Shown: piece after piece, positions 62,101-64,000 of the stretch
How positions within the stretch are numbered: position 1 is the stretch's first letter
How the letters are laid out: each line of letters starts with the position of its first letter
Source of the DNA: Parabacteroides sp. 52
GTDB lineage: Bacteria; Bacteroidota; Bacteroidia; Bacteroidales; Tannerellaceae
Direction of reading: 5' to 3'
Assembly (NCBI RefSeq): GCF_010500925.1
Contig: NZ_QVMG01000003.1
Coordinates: 83,970 to 147,969 of the forward strand
DNA: 64,000 nucleotides
Program-made: the position numbers and the translations under genes
Notes under the pieces: model-generated
Databases searched by the model: none
Told to the model about the DNA's origin: nothing
What the model saw: the letters and a program-made list of their open reading frames with translations, nothing else

Positions 62101-63780
62101 TGCCTGACTTTCTTGAAACGACCCGTTTATGACCACATCCGACAAGGCGGTCTCCTTGTATTGGAGACTATCGATCTTTATTTTGAGACTCGCCTGAGTA
62201 GCCGAAGAATAGAGATCCATGCCTTTCCCTTCCACCTCCACCGAGGCAGTCAACCACCCTATCGAGTCTGTTGGCATAAAATGTACCGGCTCCAGGTTCT
62301 CTATTTGCAGAGCCGCCTTATAGACTTGCGACAAAGTGTGATAATGGGCGGCAAAGCGCATATTCGCTTCATCTTCCATCCAATCAAAAAGTGCTTGATA
62401 TACTTGATTCTGCAGTTCTACCGATCCTGTCAGCTGCATACCTGAGGGTATACGAAACCTGTCTCTTTCCGTCACCGGCAAATATGCCAATGCGAAATCC
62501 ATATCTTGGGTCTGAATCTGCATCTCCACATCTGCCGAGCGGCGTATGGTATCCAACACATTATTCGTCTCAATAGATGCTTGCAAATGAAAAGCTCCCG
62601 GCAGATCCATTTTTACCTGCGGGATATCCAGTGAAGCCAGGTTTCCCTTCGCCTCCACCCGGAGAGTCAAGGGCTGACCGGGGAAAGCCTTCTGGAAGTC
62701 GATCGGCAAATCCGGCACAAAGACCCATAAATCGGATTTGCCAATAGAAGCGGTGCATATTGCCTCCAATTCGGCTTCCGGCTGATCGGCCAGACTATTC
62801 CAGGGAATGACAGCCGTTAATGCCAATTCCGAATCAGGCGTTTTTAAGGTCAGACCAGGGATATGGATCGCTACACTATCACTCTGCAACTCTCCTTCCA
62901 GGGAAGAAAGAACAAAACCGGAACGTTCCTTCAGGGAGAACGAACGAATATCTGCCCGCATCTCTTTGTCTTGATAAACAATAGACCGAACAGCTGCATT
63001 AAGTTCACTTATACCTATATGCGAAGGATCAAAGCCTGGCAAAGGTGATTCTTCATTATTGTCAAAAGACAAGAATGCGCGAGACAGATCAAACTGCTTA
63101 AGTGTATACCGGGAAAGACCGAGGTCGACCGTTCCATTGGCCAATCCTCCTTTGTCTATATAGGTATGCAAATGCACACTATCGGTCGGCATATGCAGGT
63201 CGAAAGCAAACTGCTCCAGATCTATTTTACCCAATCTTAGTTTCCAGTTAAGCGCAGAAGGGGCTGTCTCTTCCTGCGATGAGAGCGAATCGATTCGCAG
63301 ATTTATATCCGCTCCTGCAACATACAACCGATTCAAGGTAATCTGTTCTTTTGCCGGATTTATATAATCCATACTTGCGGAAAATTCTTTGATATGCCCC
63401 TTTATCTCCAAGTTTTCAATAAAAGAACCGGTATTTAGATGGAGCTCTTGCAAACGGATATTTTCTACTGAAATTATTTTCCGGAACAAAGGAAAGGGAT
63501 TGATGCGAACAGACAACTCCTGCAAGGTGGTCAGTGTATCATGGGTCGCAGTGTACACCTCTACCTCTTTCACAGTCAGATCCAATGGAAAGGAGAGACG
63601 AATCTGACCCAGCTCGACCTGCATACCGGTGATTTCATGGATATACAGGGTGGTTCGTCCGACCACAAAACGCTGAACAAAAGGAAGATAAAACAAGACA
63701 GAGACGAATAATACCAATACAATCGGTATCATACTCAATAGCCCTATCCATTTAATCCATTTCCTTATCAATCTATTCAT
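59128..63780 (-). CDS. TamB-like translocation and assembly module protein (DUF490)
   Basis: A very long (1550-residue) periplasm-spanning protein. It has one N-terminal inner-membrane helix (about 11-33), a repetitive beta-taco body of short strands bearing lipid-guiding hydrophobic residues, and the C-terminal TamB domain (about 1150-1500) with NVNVDAVFGNFLMGEINNIAGDAL. It ends in an acidic tail (VSESPEEESQDVEPNNSGEDETTKE). It is translationally coupled to the downstream TamA-like gene. The likely role is phospholipid transport or outer-membrane protein assembly. Promoter TATCTTTG at 63820-63827. Confidence 0.9.
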   Translation of the reverse strand: MNRLIRKWIKWIGLLSMIPIVLVLFVSVLFYLPFVQRFVVGRTTLYIHEITGMQVELGQIRLSFPLDLTVKEVEVYTATHDTLTTLQELSVRINPFPLFRKIISVENIRLQELHLNTGSFIENLEIKGHIKEFSASMDYINPAKEQITLNRLYVAGADINLRIDSLSSQEETAPSALNWKLRLGKIDLEQFAFDLHMPTDSVHLHTYIDKGGLANGTVDLGLSRYTLKQFDLSRAFLSFDNNEESPLPGFDPSHIGISELNAAVRSIVYQDKEMRADIRSFSLKERSGFVLSSLEGELQSDSVAIHIPGLTLKTPDSELALTAVIPWNSLADQPEAELEAICTASIGKSDLWVFVPDLPIDFQKAFPGQPLTLRVEAKGNLASLDIPQVKMDLPGAFHLQASIETNNVLDTIRRSADVEMQIQTQDMDFALAYLPVTERDRFRIPSGMQLTGSVELQNQVYQALFDWMEDEANMRFAAHYHTLSQVYKAALQIENLEPVHFMPTDSIGWLTASVEVEGKGMDLYSSATQASLKIKIDSLQYKETALSDVVINGSFQESQAHLEVASHSPLAKVNLTVDGSIRQEEIQGMIILDADNIDLYGMHLMDTTFSTRFQLFAELRTDLKERNQVDVSLGNWEIRTADLRFRPKMLTLKARSDEDTTQVSLHTGDLGMVLTGNAGMNRMGEQFAEIAREVNRQLEEDSTIHIAGLRPTFPDMSLSVKAGRDNPVYELLRRSYISFTTVNLQAHTSAQEGIRMDAYVYALARDTFLLDTVRASIRTDSLGLQYAAEVIKNKYRQQLPFTAQAKGLLRNKYADIEILYTNHRKEIGVLLGMRARKESEGYTVQLYPEKPVIGFNTFDLNPDNYFRFKSMKEIEANIRLVGKENASLWFHSLDNGGVYPELHAEFSQLNLEKMTDGFAGLPEMRGIVSADLQYAPVEETFMVVADAHIDTFFYANGRVGEILLNMVYLPLEKEEHQVDVHFYHDRKEVAAATALYNASRKKENIEGRLGLTNLSLPMLNPFIPGSLARLSGILNGDMEIKGSATAPRLNGYMQLDTASVYLAMADTYLRIDNKRIEVKNSLLSFDKYAIYSVGDNPFVIDGNINLSDLSRATADLQMHAHNMQVFNAQKTKESLVYGKLFMDLETTLKGPLSGLVVRGDARLLGGTNVTYMLYESALTVQDRMDGLVTFTSFTDTLTVGRRNREQLTLGGVDLLMVLHIDPTVQFRVGLTPDESNFVEVEGGGDLSFQYTPQGDIVMNGRYTFSEGVVKYALPIIPLKEFNIHPDSYVQWDGEWMNPFIHLVATERMRATVIKNDNQYRRNFDVGIRVQERLENMQMAFIIDAVDDTQAKAELAALGEDERTRRAVYMMVTGSYLGSGSDVSNVNVDAVFGNFLMGEINNIAGDALKGVDIHIGLDTYESEGNTQRDLTFSFAKRFYNDRIRVSVGGKVATQANNQQAESFLDNLAAEYLLDAAGTKTIKLFYDRNYESLLEGEIIETGVGLVLRRKVLHLRELFDFRKKKVQPVSESPEEESQDVEPNNSGEDETTKE

Positions 63781-63819
63781 CTCTGACTCCTACTAAAAAA
63801 GGGGTGATTGCTTTTTACG

Positions 63820-63827
63820 CAAAGATA
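63820..63827 (-). promoter_or_regulatory. -7 promoter box for tamB-tamA
   Basis: Minus-strand TATCTTTG, exact TAnnTTTG match, 40 bases before the tamB start. Confidence 0.55.
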
Positions 63828-63900
63828 TATACTGATAACGCAGAAGACAACCGTTTTGTTTGTTCGAGGGAAAGAAAAATGTAATTCTATGCGTACAGTA

Positions 63901-63946
63901 AAAAAAAGAGGTGTTGCCGATACATACGGGCAACACCTCTTTTTTT
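63901..63946. terminator. Strong bidirectional terminator near window end
   Basis: Arms of 18 bases (AAAAAAAGAGGTGTTGCC and its exact complement) around a ten-base loop, with A and T tracts on both sides. It belongs to a gene beyond the right edge or insulates tamB. Confidence 0.9.
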
Positions 63947-63948
63947 AA

Positions 63949-64000
63949 TTGAAAGTTGAAAATTGAAAATTGAAAATGTTTTCTTAGCGATCTTCGATTC
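63949..64000. repeat. GAAAATT short repeats and shared 17-mer
   Basis: About five copies of a seven-base TTGAAAA unit, then TTAGCGATCTTCGATTC at 63984-64000, which matches 41400-41416 at 15 of 17 positions. Cut by the window edge. Confidence 0.5.

Overview
This window comes from a member of the Bacteroidota, order Bacteroidales. The support is a SusC/SusD pair inside a polysaccharide utilization locus, lineage-restricted families (DUF4468, DUF4369, DUF4271), fused SecDF, a long single LptF/LptG permease, tRNA genes without encoded CCA, and many promoters of the Bacteroides type (TAnnTTTG at -7, few Shine-Dalgarno sites). A Parabacteroides-like genome is my best guess, but that is inference and no rRNA is present to test it. 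Most of the window is ordinary chromosomal backbone; I see no complete insertion sequence, prophage, integrase or CRISPR array.

Layout. 1-6700: end of a PAP2 phosphatase, an S41 peptidase lipoprotein behind a Na/Pi symporter, a TGS-domain nucleoside kinase, and a secreted ADP-ribose/CDP-alcohol-type phosphoesterase. 7000-16700: M15 peptidase, fluoride channel overlapping an SLC12-type transporter, tRNA-Met(CAU), a START-like protein, LptF/G, RibBA, an aspartate aminotransferase and a small DMT protein. 16800-27100: GH16 lipoprotein, TPM/LemA pair, K+/H+ antiporter, a thioredoxin-fold lipoprotein lacking its CxxC, GreA, a HIT protein, a candidate small RNA, a PspC/PadR pair and a long-chain acyl-CoA ligase.

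27200-40500 is the main accessory region. It is a minus-strand PUL with a GH88 unsaturated uronyl hydrolase, a heparinase II/III-type lyase, SusD, SusC, an MG2 protein with a TonB plug but no barrel, and a GH2 enzyme. The logic is capture by SusCD, cleavage of an acidic polysaccharide by the lyase, removal of the unsaturated uronic acid by GH88, and further trimming by GH2. No dedicated regulator lies in the window. A shared 9-bp motif (TCGTCCGAA) sits upstream of both the susC and GH2 promoters.

40500-41500 is a gene-free kilobase packed with several kinds of repeat. 41500-48100 is housekeeping: two PH-domain proteins, dihydrolipoyl dehydrogenase, DUF4271-hemD-rnpA-yidD, TatD, TyrS and tRNA-Gln, followed by a HicB antitoxin remnant. 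48400-63800 carries secDF, two DUF4468 proteins, the rplM-rpsI-rpsB-tsf operon with a structured L13 leader, and a TamB-TamA pair.

The most unusual signal is a family of four intergenic arrays (about 6834, 19326, 40753 and 53471). Each has four or five 18-bp dyads at an exact 22-bp pitch, all 17 units fitting TGNYGA-N6-TCRRCA. In some units the centre changes while staying self-complementary. This looks like a multi-site protein-binding or chromosome-organization element that I cannot assign to a known class.
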